A stretch of 44,363 nt of DNA, taken from contig JALOAT010000033.1 of NCBI GenBank assembly GCA_023228645.1, forward strand, positions 1-44,363. Direction: 5' to 3'. Below the pieces are notes generated by a model. The model was not told the DNA's origin, did not search any database, and saw nothing but the letters and a program-made list of their open reading frames with translations. This document shows positions 1 through 7,483 of this stretch, in pieces; position 1 is the stretch's first letter; every line of letters starts with the position of its first letter. Position numbers and translations under genes: made by a program. This DNA is from Gammaproteobacteria bacterium. GTDB taxonomy: Bacteria; Pseudomonadota; Gammaproteobacteria; Thiohalomonadales; Thiohalomonadaceae.

Positions 1-109
1 GTCCCCACGAGATCCACCAGTTTCCAGCGGCACCGTTCAAATACAGCAGCCCAAGCAGCACCCCGCCAACTAGCACGATCCATCTTGCTGCTTGCCGAAG
101 GCTGCCCAT
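1..109 (-). CDS. N-terminal fragment of an unidentified membrane or secreted protein
   Basis: Only the first 36 codons lie inside the window; the gene runs off the left edge. The ATG is at 109-107 on the minus strand. The fragment reads as a short basic start (MGSLRQAARW), then a hydrophobic run (IVLVGGVLLGLLYL), then NGAAGNWW, which fits a signal anchor or first transmembrane helix. No family can be named from this. The upstream DNA (about 110-180) is richer in A and T than the rest of the window, as expected for a promoter region. It could be a chance reading frame, but the basic-then-hydrophobic pattern argues for a real gene. Confidence 0.45.
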   Translation of the reverse strand, partial: MGSLRQAARWIVLVGGVLLGLLYLNGAAGNWWISWG

Positions 110-633
110 GGTCTTCTTACGTATAACTATTAATTGAACGTCCGATCTACCAATATCAACGTCATCTGCACCACTCCATTGCCGATTTTTCCTTGAGTGG
201 CGCGGTGTTGGCCGCATCCGGCCATGCCGGAAATATACGGCAATTTGACCATTCAACATAGATGAACGGCAAATCGCCATCTAACACGCTTTACAGGGCG
301 GATACGCCCAGTTGCTTGTTCTGAAGTCTTAGCGTTCGACTCGGTCATCGTGGTTCTGGATGAAGGCAATTTTGAGCCGGTGCCCCACCAGGGGCATCGG
401 TACAGGTCGTCGCCTGTGAAAGCCGAGCTAGGCGAGATGTGGGGTGGACACACGGCGTCTCAGCAGGCTCGGGGGTGCAGTTGGGTCGGTGCGGGGGCGG
501 AATCGCGGCCCTAGGCCGCTCCTACGGGATGGTGTTCCTGGGATTGGTGGTCCGGGGCATGGGCGGCGGCCACGCTCGGGAGCATGTTCTATGCTTTGTC
601 CGTCACGGATGACCGTGCGAGGGATGTCTCTTC
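110..633. other. Non-coding stretch between divergent genes
   Basis: About 520 bases without a convincing gene. Short open frames here (for example 253-453 minus and 444-746 plus) have arginine- and proline-rich or irregular translations and no recognisable domain. The left part (about 120-180) is A/T-rich and probably holds the promoter of the leftward partial gene. One GTAGGAGC-type hairpin repeat lies at 501-525. The right part precedes the PA2779-family gene. Confidence 0.5.
501..525 (-). repeat. REP-like hairpin, family C (GTAGGAGC type)
   Basis: On the minus strand this reads GTAGGAGCGGCC followed by TAGGGCCGCGATT; GCGGCC pairs with GGCCGC around a tiny loop. The GTAGGAGCGGC...GCCGCGA form is typical of REP elements in gammaproteobacteria. 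Related copies lie at 19873-19902 and 44143-44170. Confidence 0.6.
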
Positions 634-1074
634 ATGGTGGCACGGATGCTCTGCGCCCTGCTCACGCTGTGCGTGGGCGTGGGCGCCCTTCATTTACCGC
701 GGGCGGCGGCGGGGATTGTTACCACAGAGGCGCTGTTTGCCGCTGACAAGCGTGACGAACTGCGTACGCTGCTGGCCCGCGACGATCTGCGCGCCCGGCT
801 GACAGCGCTCGGCGTCGACCCGGCCGATCTGGAGGCGCGCGTCGCGGCGCTCACGCCCGAGGAGACCGACGAACTGGCCGCACGCCTCGACGAACTGCCC
901 GCCGGTGGGGATGTGCTGGGCGCCGCTATTTTTGTGTTTCTGGTGCTGCTGGTGACGGACATCCTCGGCTACACCGACGTCTATCCCTTCATCACCCGTA
1001 CCGTGAACGGTGACAAGCGGGTGGTCGAGTGCGTTGATCCGGAGAATCGTCCCGCGGTGCGGGCAATGCGCTGA
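634..1074 (+). CDS. PA2779-family exported protein
   Basis: 146-residue protein of the PA2779 family (function unknown). It has an N-terminal signal-like hydrophobic stretch (ARMLCALLTLCVGVGALHL, about residues 3-21), a charged helical middle with the repeated pattern LGVDPADLEARVAALT (about 59-74), the family hallmark LDELPAGGD (about 86-94), and a second hydrophobic segment VLGAAIFVFLVLLVTDIL (about 95-112). The family is often paired with a PA2778-type C39-like peptidase/TPR gene; none is next to it here, and the following gene is a TetR regulator. A weak Shine-Dalgarno (GAGGG) lies about 12 bases before the ATG at 634; a start at the internal ATG 646 would remove the only basic residue before the signal sequence. 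The tail after about residue 120 is longer than I expect for the family. Confidence 0.8.
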   Translation: MVARMLCALLTLCVGVGALHLPRAAAGIVTTEALFAADKRDELRTLLARDDLRARLTALGVDPADLEARVAALTPEETDELAARLDELPAGGDVLGAAIFVFLVLLVTDILGYTDVYPFITRTVNGDKRVVECVDPENRPAVRAMR

Positions 1075-1131
1075 GCCGTTGTCTTGATGGATACCCCCGA
1101 TGTGTTGCCCACGTGCGCCACGCCTTCCGTT

Positions 1132-1206
1132 GTAGGTCAGGTTGCGCGCAGCACTACCTGACATTCCGCGGTGAAGATGTCACGTAGCTTCGCAACGTGA
1201 CCTACG
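1132..1206. repeat. Inverted pair of family A hairpins (REPIN-like)
   Basis: Two copies face each other. The copy at 1132-1163 is degenerate (GTAGGTCAGG ... CTACCTGACA). The copy at 1178-1206 is canonical: GTCACGT pairs with ACGTGAC around a loop containing CTTCG, and CCTACG follows. The copies are separated by 14 bases. Other copies are at 16804-16832, 21319-21510 (four), 36845-36878, 42250-42281 and 42301-42329; all are intergenic. Confidence 0.85.
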
Positions 1207-1387
1207 GGCTGAATTGATCCCCTCTCCCCAACCCTCGGCAACCGCTCCCTGCGTCGCTCTCGACCGCCTGCTCCCGGCGCGGTCTACCTCCCCCATCCAT
1301 GGGGTCGTACTTCGCGCATCCATGCGCTCGTCTCCCTTACCACTCGGTAAGGACAGAAACCCTTGAGCCGAGGCGATGCATCCCCGC
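1207..1387. other. C-rich intergenic DNA without a gene
   Basis: Together with the hairpin pair before it, this fills the gap between the PA2779-family gene and the TetR operon. It is rich in CTCTCCCC, CTCCCGG and ATCCATG(G)GG words, resembling degenerate dispersed repeats also seen near 7331-7440. No open frame here is convincing. Confidence 0.4.
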
Positions 1388-1415
1388 TTGACAGCTCCGG
1401 CGTCGGGCGTAAGCT
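1388..1415 (+). promoter_or_regulatory. Candidate sigma70 promoter of the TetR-exporter operon
   Basis: A consensus -35 hexamer TTGACA lies at 1388-1393. The best -10 is a weak TAAGCT at 1410-1415 (16-base spacing). The 14-bp palindrome at 1416-1429 begins right after this -10, so a protein bound there would block RNA polymerase. The -35 is convincing, the -10 less so. Confidence 0.45.
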
Positions 1416-1429
1416 AGTAATCGATTACT
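1416..1429. promoter_or_regulatory. Perfect 14-bp palindrome, probable TetR operator
   Basis: AGTAATCGATTACT reads identically on both strands. It sits between the presumed promoter and the ATG of the TetR gene at 1448, where an autoregulatory operator is expected. It is A/T-rich against its surroundings. That the adjacent regulator binds here is inference. Confidence 0.65.
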
Positions 1430-1447
1430 TTCTTTCGTGAGATACCG

Positions 1448-2056
1448 ATGTCCCGTCATCCCAAGCATCTGCCGGCCGAGGCGCGTCGTGAGGAGACGGT
1501 CGCGGCGGTCATTGATCTGGCTGCGGAACAAAACCCCAGCGAGATCACCACTGCGGCCATCGCCAAGCGCATGGGCCTCACTCAGGGCGCGTTGTTTCGT
1601 CATTTCCCCAACAAGGACGCGGTGTTGCAGGCAGTGATGGACTGGGTGGCGGCGCGGTTGCTGGCGCGGGTCGAGAAGGCGGCGGCGGGCGCGCCCGACG
1701 TGCGCACCGCCCTCGAAACCATGTTCATGGCGCACATCGGGTTCATCACCGAACACCCGGGGGTTCCACGGGTGATGTTCGGCGAATTGCAGCGTGCGGA
1801 GAATACACCCGCCAAACGCATGGCCACGACCCTGATCGAGCGTTACGGCAAGCTGCTCAGGGCCTTGATGAAGCGCGGCAAGGAAAACGGTGAGCTGGCG
1901 GCCGATCTCAACATCGACGATGCCGTCGTGCTCTTCATCGGAACCGTCCAGGGCCTGGTGATGCAGTCGCTGCTCGCCGGTGACGTCACACGCATTCGCC
2001 GCCAGGCGCCCGGCGTCTTCGCCGTCTATCGCCGCGGCATAGGAGCCTGCAAATGA
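1448..2056 (+). CDS. TetR/AcrR-family transcriptional regulator
   Basis: 202-residue one-domain repressor. The N-terminal helix-turn-helix is plain: ITTAAIAKRMGLTQGALFRH followed by FPNKDAVLQAV (about residues 32-63), the classic TetR recognition-helix pattern. The rest is the helical ligand-binding and dimerisation domain. It is the first gene of a four-gene operon: its stop overlaps the ATG of the adaptor gene (ATGA at 2053-2056). It most likely represses the exporter genes that follow, and itself, through the palindrome at 1416-1429. The inducer cannot be told from sequence. The Shine-Dalgarno is weak. Confidence 0.9.
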   Translation: MSRHPKHLPAEARREETVAAVIDLAAEQNPSEITTAAIAKRMGLTQGALFRHFPNKDAVLQAVMDWVAARLLARVEKAAAGAPDVRTALETMFMAHIGFITEHPGVPRVMFGELQRAENTPAKRMATTLIERYGKLLRALMKRGKENGELAADLNIDDAVVLFIGTVQGLVMQSLLAGDVTRIRRQAPGVFAVYRRGIGACK

Positions 2057-3204
2057 CGCACTTGCCACTGCAACGGCGCACCCTGGCGCTGCTCGCCGTC
2101 GTCCTGCCGCTACTCGCACTTTTCGTCTATGTGGCCGTGCGATCCGGCCCCCTCGCACCGGTGGCGGTCACGGCCATCACGGTGCAGGAAGAGGCCATCA
2201 CACCGGCCCTGTTCGGCACCGGCACCGTGGAGGCGCGGTATACCTACAAGATCGGCCCCACCTACGCCGGGCGTGTGATGCGGCTGGATGTGCAGGTGGG
2301 CGATCGGGTGGCGGCCGGCCAGGTGCTCGGTGAAATGGACCCGGTCGACCTCGATGATCGCATCCGTGCCGCGGAGGCAGGATTGAAGCGCGCGCAGGCG
2401 GTGCTGCGCGAGGCCGAAGCACGCAATACCTTTGCGCAAGCACAGGCGCGACGCTATGAGGGACTGCGTGCAGAGGGCTTGGTGAGCGAGGAGATGTTTG
2501 CCGCCAAGTTACAGGAACGGCAAATCGCCGAGGCCGCGCTGGCGGGCGCGCGCGAGGAGATCGCCCGGTTGCAATCGGACCGCCAGGCCCTGCGCGCGCA
2601 GCGGGCCAACCTGCGCCTGACGGCGCCGGTGGACGGGCTGGTGATCGCGCGCGCGGCGGACCCGGGCACCACGGTGGTGGCCGGGCAGCCCGTGGTGGAG
2701 GTCATCGACCCGACGCGCTATTGGATCGACACGCGCTTCGACCAGATCAGCGCCAACGGCCTGCAAGCGGATTTGAATGCGCACATCGTGTTGCGCTCCC
2801 GCTCAAACGAACACCTCGCCGGACGGGTGCTGCGTGTGGAGCCGCGCGCCGATGCGGTCACCGAAGAGACCCTGGCGAAGGTGGTGTTCGCGGAGCTGCC
2901 GCAGAACCTGCCGCCGCTCGGCGAGTTGGCGGAGGTCACGGTGGCGCTGCCGGCCTTGCCCGCGGCGCCGGTGATCCCCAATGCCGCCATCAAGCGCATC
3001 GACGGCCGCCTGGGCGTGTGGCTGATCAGGGATGGCGAACTGGCGTTCACGCCGGTGGCCTTGGGCGCCAGTGATCTCGACGGCCGCGTGCAGGTCCGCC
3101 GCGGCGTGAAGGCCGGCGATCGGGTGGTGGTGCACAGCGGGCAGGCGCTCAGCACCAAGAGCCGCATCCACGTGGTCGAACGCCTCACGAAGGCCTCGCC
3201 ATGA
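2053..3204 (+). CDS. HlyD/RND-type periplasmic adaptor subunit of an ABC exporter
   Basis: 383-residue membrane-fusion protein. A single N-terminal membrane segment (LALLAVVLPLLALFVYVAV, about residues 11-29) is followed by a lipoyl/barrel-sandwich half, a coiled-coil hairpin (about 95-190, rich in Ala, Arg and Glu), the second lipoyl half (LRLTAPVDGLVIARAADPGT) and a C-terminal beta-barrel/membrane-proximal part. It should link the inner-membrane transporter encoded next (stop overlaps the following ATG, 3201-3204) to the outer membrane. With an FtsX-like permease and an ATPase this matches the DevBCA/MacAB-like arrangement. No outer-membrane TolC-like gene is in the operon, so a channel encoded elsewhere is presumed. 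Confidence 0.88.
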   Translation: MTHLPLQRRTLALLAVVLPLLALFVYVAVRSGPLAPVAVTAITVQEEAITPALFGTGTVEARYTYKIGPTYAGRVMRLDVQVGDRVAAGQVLGEMDPVDLDDRIRAAEAGLKRAQAVLREAEARNTFAQAQARRYEGLRAEGLVSEEMFAAKLQERQIAEAALAGAREEIARLQSDRQALRAQRANLRLTAPVDGLVIARAADPGTTVVAGQPVVEVIDPTRYWIDTRFDQISANGLQADLNAHIVLRSRSNEHLAGRVLRVEPRADAVTEETLAKVVFAELPQNLPPLGELAEVTVALPALPAAPVIPNAAIKRIDGRLGVWLIRDGELAFTPVALGASDLDGRVQVRRGVKAGDRVVVHSGQALSTKSRIHVVERLTKASP

Positions 3205-4400
3205 TCAGCCTCGCCGGTCGGGACATCCTGCATTCCTGGGGCAAGTTCATCTTTACCGGCGTCGGACTCGGCCTGTTGATCGGCGTCACCCTGGTGATGG
3301 CGGGCGTCTACCGCGGCATGGTCGAAGACGCCAAGGTGCTGCTCGACAACAGCGGCGCCGACCTGTGGGTGGTGCAAAAGGACACGCTCGGTCCCTACGC
3401 GGAATCGTCCAGCGTCTATGACGATCTGTGGCGCGGCATCGCCGTGCTGCCGGGGGTCGCGCGCGCCGCCAACGTCACCTACCTGACCATGCCGGTGCGC
3501 AAGGGCGACAGGGACGTGCGGGCAATGGTCACCGGCATCGTCGCGGGCGGCCCCGGCAGTCCCGGCTGGCCGCCTTATCTGGTGGCCGGGCGACAGATCA
3601 CGCGCGGGCATTACGAGGCCGTCGCCGACCTCGCCACGGGATTCGCCCTCGGCGACCGCATTCAGATCCGCCGCCAGCACTACACCGTGGTGGGGCTGAC
3701 CCGCCGCATGGTCTCGTCCAGCGGCGATCCCATGGTGTTCATTCCGTTGAAGGGCGCACAGGAGGCGCAGTTCCTCAAGGACAACGACGCCATCCTCATG
3801 CAGCGCCGCCGCACGGCGCAGAATCCCACCTTCGCCCAGCCGGTACCGGGCCTCCTCGATGCCGTGGTCGCCACCCAAACCGCCAACAACTTCGTCAATG
3901 CCATCCTGGTCCAGGTGCAGGACGGGCACCTGCCGCAGGACGTGGCCGAACCCATCCGGCGCTGGAAGCGCTTGCAGGTGTACGACCGCGCGCAGATGGA
4001 ACAGATCCTGGTGGGCAAGCTCATCGCCACCTCGGCCCGGCAGATCGGCATGTTCCTGGCGATCCTGGCCCTGGTGAGCGCCGCCGTGGTGGCGTTCATC
4101 ATCTACACGCTGACCATGGACAAGATCCGCGAGATTGCCGTGCTGAAACTGATCGGCACCCGCAATCGCACCATCGCCGCATTGATCTTGCAGCAGGCCA
4201 TCGCCCTCGGGGTGATCGGCTTCGTGGTCGGCAAGATTACCGCCACCTTCGCGGCGCCGATGTTTCCGAAATACGTGCTGTTGATGCCGTTCGATTCGCT
4301 GACGGGATTTTTCGCCGTCCTGGTGATCTGCGTGCTGGCGAGCCTCATCGCCATTCGCATCGCCCTGCGCGTAGACCCGGCCGAGGCCATTGGAGGATGA
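3201..4400 (+). CDS. FtsX/DevC-like ABC transporter permease
   Basis: 399-residue inner-membrane protein with the MacB/DevC/LolC topology: one N-terminal helix (about residues 16-38, FTGVGLGLLIGVTLVMAGVY), a large periplasmic domain (about 40-275), then three C-terminal helices (about 281-301, 325-345 and 360-385). The cytoplasmic coupling segment MDKIREIAVLKLIGTRNR (about 308-325) is the FtsX-domain signature that contacts the ATPase. It overlaps the adaptor gene by four bases and is followed directly by the ATPase gene. Proteins of this type pump out amphiphilic molecules, peptides or lipids by a mechanotransmission cycle; the substrate here is unknown. Confidence 0.9.
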   Translation: MISLAGRDILHSWGKFIFTGVGLGLLIGVTLVMAGVYRGMVEDAKVLLDNSGADLWVVQKDTLGPYAESSSVYDDLWRGIAVLPGVARAANVTYLTMPVRKGDRDVRAMVTGIVAGGPGSPGWPPYLVAGRQITRGHYEAVADLATGFALGDRIQIRRQHYTVVGLTRRMVSSSGDPMVFIPLKGAQEAQFLKDNDAILMQRRRTAQNPTFAQPVPGLLDAVVATQTANNFVNAILVQVQDGHLPQDVAEPIRRWKRLQVYDRAQMEQILVGKLIATSARQIGMFLAILALVSAAVVAFIIYTLTMDKIREIAVLKLIGTRNRTIAALILQQAIALGVIGFVVGKITATFAAPMFPKYVLLMPFDSLTGFFAVLVICVLASLIAIRIALRVDPAEAIGG

Positions 4401-5108
4401 GTGGGTAAAGGCATTCGCATCGAAGGGCTGCGCAAACGTTACGGCGCAGGCGATACCGCCGTCGACGCCTTGCGCGGCGTCGACATGGTGGTGGCGCCTG
4501 GTGAAGTGGTCGGGCTGGTCGGGCCTTCCGGGTCCGGCAAGAGCACACTGCTGAAGTGCCTCGGCGCGGTCATCGAACCCACCGCCGGGCGCATGACCCT
4601 CGGTGATGAGGTGATTTATGACGACCGCTGGAAGGTCCGTGATTTGCGCGCCCTGCGGCGCGACCGCATCGGCTTCGTGTTCCAGGCGCCGTATCTGATC
4701 CCGTTCCTCGACGTCACCGACAACGTCGCGCTGCTGCCCATGCTCGCCGGTGTACCCGATGGCGAGGCGCGCCGCCGCGCGCTGGAACTGCTCGGCGCCC
4801 TGGACGTGCAACACCGCGCCCGCGCCATGCCCTCGCAGCTCTCCGGCGGCGAACAGCAACGCGTGGCCATCGCGCGCGGACTGGTCAACCGCCCGCCGGT
4901 GATCCTCGCCGACGAGCCCACGGCGCCGCTGGATTCACAGCGCGCCATGGCGGTGATCCGAATTCTTAACGACATGGCGCGCAAGTTCGAAACGGCGGTC
5001 ATCGTCGTCACCCACGACGAGAAAATCATCCCCACCTTCCAACGCATTTATCACATCCGTGACGGTGTGACCCACGAAGAGGCCGGTGAAGGGCGCACCC
5101 CGGCGTGA
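4401..5108 (+). CDS. ABC transporter ATP-binding protein (LolD/MacB-N/DevA type)
   Basis: 235-residue ATPase partner of the permease before it. Walker A is GPSGSGKST (about residues 41-49), the signature is LSGGEQQRVAIARGL, Walker B/D-loop is ILADEPTAPLDS, and the H-loop is VVTHDEK. The start is GTG at 4401, immediately after the permease stop; the Shine-Dalgarno GGAGGA (4392-4397) precedes it, and the ATG at 4397 would hit a stop after three codons. The D-loop has Pro where most relatives have Ala (EPTAALD). It ends the operon, 19 bases from the convergent hydrolase gene. Confidence 0.92.
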   Translation: MGKGIRIEGLRKRYGAGDTAVDALRGVDMVVAPGEVVGLVGPSGSGKSTLLKCLGAVIEPTAGRMTLGDEVIYDDRWKVRDLRALRRDRIGFVFQAPYLIPFLDVTDNVALLPMLAGVPDGEARRRALELLGALDVQHRARAMPSQLSGGEQQRVAIARGLVNRPPVILADEPTAPLDSQRAMAVIRILNDMARKFETAVIVVTHDEKIIPTFQRIYHIRDGVTHEEAGEGRTPA

Positions 5109-5127
5109 GCATGCGCCGGTGGTCGAC

Positions 5128-5772
5128 TCAGCGCGCGCGCAGCCAGTCGTGATACCAATCGCGGGCCAGCTCGGCGACGCTCTGCAACGCGCCGGGTTCG
5201 TCGAAGGTGTGTCCGGCGCCCGGCACCAGGGCGATGCGGTTTTCGCCGCGCAGGAAGGTGGCGGCGTGGCGGTTGACTTCGAGGCCGCGCACGTCGTGAC
5301 CGCCGACGATGAGCAGCGTGGGCGCCTTCACCCAGGGCAGTGCATTGCCGGCGAGATCGGGCCGGCCGCCCTGGGACACGATGGCCTGCACGTTGGCGGC
5401 ACGCTCGGCGGCGGTCGCCAGCGCTGCGGCGGCGCCCGTGTCGCTGCCGAACAGGCCGACGGGTAATGACTTGAGCGAGGTCTGCGTGCCTGCCCAGTCG
5501 ACGGCGCCCGTGAGGCGATCGGCGAGCAGGCCCACGTTGTGGCGGATGAGGCCGGTCTCGGTGTCTTCGCGGTATTCCTCCACCGTGAGCAGATCGAACA
5601 GCAGGGTCGCATAGCCGTTCAGGTTCAGCTCGTCGGCCACATAGCGATCGCGATTGCTAAAACGCGTGCTGCCGCTGCCGTGCGCGAACACCACCAGGCC
5701 GCGCGCATGCGCCGGCACATCCAGAAAACCGTCCAGGTGCGTGCCGGCCGCATCGACGATGACGTCACTCAT
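5128..5772 (-). CDS. Dienelactone-hydrolase-like alpha/beta hydrolase with Asp at the nucleophile position
   Basis: 214-residue alpha/beta hydrolase of the group seen as free-standing DLH-like proteins or beside phosphoribosyltransferase domains. The oxyanion-side motif FAHGSGSTRFSNRDR is at about residues 29-43. The nucleophile elbow is FGSDTGAAAA (about 108-117); relatives usually have FGASTGAAAA with Ser as nucleophile, so Asp111 occupies the Ser position. The acid (GGHD, Asp160) and base (GAGH, His188) remain. An Asp nucleophile is known in haloalkane dehalogenases and epoxide hydrolases of the same fold; whether this protein works that way is untested. Its ATG overlaps the stop of the upstream gene by one base, so the two are coupled. 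Confidence 0.85.
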   Translation of the reverse strand: MSDVIVDAAGTHLDGFLDVPAHARGLVVFAHGSGSTRFSNRDRYVADELNLNGYATLLFDLLTVEEYREDTETGLIRHNVGLLADRLTGAVDWAGTQTSLKSLPVGLFGSDTGAAAALATAAERAANVQAIVSQGGRPDLAGNALPWVKAPTLLIVGGHDVRGLEVNRHAATFLRGENRIALVPGAGHTFDEPGALQSVAELARDWYHDWLRAR

Positions 5773-6173
5773 CAGTGTTCCGTGTCGGCCAAACCGTTCA
5801 GCGCTTCGGGCGGCGCCGTGACGCGAAACCGCATGAGCAGCGTCGAGCCGTTCATGGCATCGACGCGCAACCCCTCTTCCGCCCCGCTCGCCTCGGTCTC
5901 CACGAACAGGCGGCGCGGTGCGCGCAGGGCGTGTCGGGATAAGGCATGTTCGAGCCCGAGCACGATGGCGAGCTGTTCGCCCTCGGCATCCACTTCCAGC
6001 TCCATACCTTCGAACAACGCGTCCGCGGTGACGAGGTGGGCCTCTGCCTCCATGGTGCGGCGCAACACCTCGGTGTCGATCACCCCCAAGGTCACCCGCC
6101 AGCCGTGATGACGCCGGCTGAACTCATCCAGGAAGGGCCGCCAGGCCGGGCGTTCGATCTCGATGCGATCCAC
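5772..6173 (-). CDS. DUF5335-like protein of unknown function
   Basis: 133-residue soluble protein. The opening RPAWRPFLDEFSRRHHGWRV (about residues 9-28) matches my memory of the DUF5335 family (W..FLDEFSRRH.GW.V). The rest is a small alpha/beta domain with a conserved-looking ending (MNGSTLLMRFR). No catalytic motif is visible. Its stop overlaps the start of the hydrolase gene, and a cupin and a DUF72 protein precede it on the same strand, so the four probably form one transcription unit. The family call is from pattern memory only. Confidence 0.7.
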   Translation of the reverse strand: MDRIEIERPAWRPFLDEFSRRHHGWRVTLGVIDTEVLRRTMEAEAHLVTADALFEGMELEVDAEGEQLAIVLGLEHALSRHALRAPRRLFVETEASGAEEGLRVDAMNGSTLLMRFRVTAPPEALNGLADTEH

Positions 6174-6185
6174 GGCTCGCCTCAG

Positions 6186-6491
6186 TCAATAGGTCGGGGG
6201 GGCGTAGATGTTGAGCGTCTCCAGGGGCGCGTCGCCGAGGCAGCGCACCTCGTGACGTTCGCCGGCTTCGATCATAAGCAGATCGCCTTCACCGAGCGAA
6301 ACCTCGCGCCCCTCCACCACCGCCTCGCCGCGGCCCGCCACCACGTACAACCACTGGTCGCCGGCGTGGCGATTGTCGGGGCCGCCGGTGGTCTCGCCCG
6401 GGTGCAGGATCATGGTCGCCGCCTCGGAGCGTGCGGTTTTCGCGATGATGCGGAAACCGCCCTCGGGTGACGTCACCGGAACGCGCTCCAT
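6186..6491 (-). CDS. Small single-domain cupin
   Basis: 101-residue cupin. Motif 1 is visible as HPGETTGGPDNRHAGDQW ... VVAGRGEAVVEG (about residues 30-60), a degenerate G(X)5HXH(X)E(X)6G pattern, and motif 2 as GEGDLLMIEAGERHEV (about 66-81). Retained histidines and glutamates suggest it may still bind a metal. I chose the ATG at 6491 because GAGG lies about ten bases before it; an in-frame ATG at 6527 has no ribosome-binding site and would add a low-complexity leader. It lies 12 bases upstream of the DUF5335-like gene. Substrate unknown; small cupins often sense or isomerise small molecules. Confidence 0.82.
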   Translation of the reverse strand: MERVPVTSPEGGFRIIAKTARSEAATMILHPGETTGGPDNRHAGDQWLYVVAGRGEAVVEGREVSLGEGDLLMIEAGERHEVRCLGDAPLETLNIYAPPTY

Positions 6492-6542
6492 CGTGGACAG
6501 TCCTCGCCAGGGTCCTCCAGGAACCATAGACGCCGCTTCGGG

Positions 6543-7262
6543 TCAGGAACTCATCAATTTTTTGAGTTGCAGGGCGTTGCGCACTGCGTGGCCTTGCTGA
6601 TCGTTATTGAAGTAGGCATACACATCACGGCCACGCCCCAGGCAGTCACGGATGAAATCCGCCTCGCGGGCGAGTCGGGTGCGGCTGTAGGAACCGGTCG
6701 CGGTGGCCGCGCCGTGGTAGCGCAGGTAGACCCAGTTGCTGGTGATTTCGCGCGGGTGATCTTTGATGTGATCATGGATGCACAGCGCAGCACCGTGCCG
6801 GGCGAGCGTCGCGAACACCGCATGGGTCAGCCAGCGCGGGTCGCGCACCTCCACGGCCCAGCGATAGCGACGCGGGGCGAAGGCCAGGAAGGTGTCGAGG
6901 CGTTCCACGTTCACATCCCAGCGCGGCGGCAGTTGCACCAGGATGGGCCCGAGCACGGGTTCGAGCCGGCTGGCCACGTCGATGAAGTGGGTCACCGAGT
7001 TCTGCGGGTCGAGAAGACGCCGGCGATGGGAGCCGTAGCGGCTGAACTTGAGTGCATACAAAAAGCCCGGCGGCGCCGCCTCGCGCCAGCGCTCGAAGAC
7101 GCGGGCGTCGGGCAGGCGATAGAAGGTGTTGTTGATCTCGACCGTATCGAAGCGCTGCGTATAGGCCTCGAACCAGTGCCGTTTCGCTAAGCACTCCGGA
7201 TAGAGGATGCCGCGCCAGTGGTCGTACTGGTAACCGGAGGTGCCGATGCGTACCTCGCCCAT
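6543..7262 (-). CDS. DUF72 (YecE-like) TIM-barrel protein
   Basis: 239-residue protein of the DUF72/YecE family, which adopts a TIM-barrel fold of uncertain function. The hallmarks are clear: start RIGTSGYQYDHWRGILYPE, then TVEINNTFYRLP, FLYALKFSRYGSHRRRLLDP, LGPILVQLPPRW, RWAVEVRDPRWL, and near the end YAYFNNDQQGHAVRNALQL (the usual FNND..G.A..NA.. box). Length is normal for the family. It is the first gene of the leftward group with the cupin, DUF5335-like and hydrolase genes. Confidence 0.9.
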   Translation of the reverse strand: MGEVRIGTSGYQYDHWRGILYPECLAKRHWFEAYTQRFDTVEINNTFYRLPDARVFERWREAAPPGFLYALKFSRYGSHRRRLLDPQNSVTHFIDVASRLEPVLGPILVQLPPRWDVNVERLDTFLAFAPRRYRWAVEVRDPRWLTHAVFATLARHGAALCIHDHIKDHPREITSNWVYLRYHGAATATGSYSRTRLAREADFIRDCLGRGRDVYAYFNNDQQGHAVRNALQLKKLMSS

Positions 7263-7330
7263 GCCACGAGTTTAAGCCCGCCGTAGGCGTATGCACGGTC
7301 CGATGCATGGTGGGATTTCATCGGTGTTTT

Positions 7331-7440
7331 GGATCCCCTCTTCCTGTCCTTCTCCCGGAGGGAGAGGGGGTAAAAAGGGCTGGCTACAACGGCGAAATGT
7401 GACTAAGTGACAGCCCTCAGGGAGAGGGAGGTAAACGAAC
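7331..7440. repeat. CCCTCTCCC-type dispersed hairpin
   Basis: TCTCCC at 7351-7356 pairs with GGGAGA at 7360-7365 around GGA, inside a tract of CCCCTCTTCC and GAGAGGGGG. A second GGGAGAGGGAGG lies about 55 bases on. Such tracts are common dispersed repeats in proteobacterial genomes. It lies in the gap between divergent DUF72 and SDR genes, which otherwise has no gene. Confidence 0.5.
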
Positions 7441-7483
7441 CGCGCAATCATCACCGCAGCGACGGGCTTCCTACACTTCCAGC

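Noticed and set aside
253..453. 66-codon minus-strand gene near the left edge
   Set aside because: No Shine-Dalgarno and no recognisable pattern; left as intergenic.
2718..4859. 713-codon open frame antisense to the exporter genes
   Set aside because: The plus strand there encodes adaptor, permease and ATPase with clear motifs; the antisense reading is His/Gly/Arg-rich and patternless, a usual by-product of high GC.
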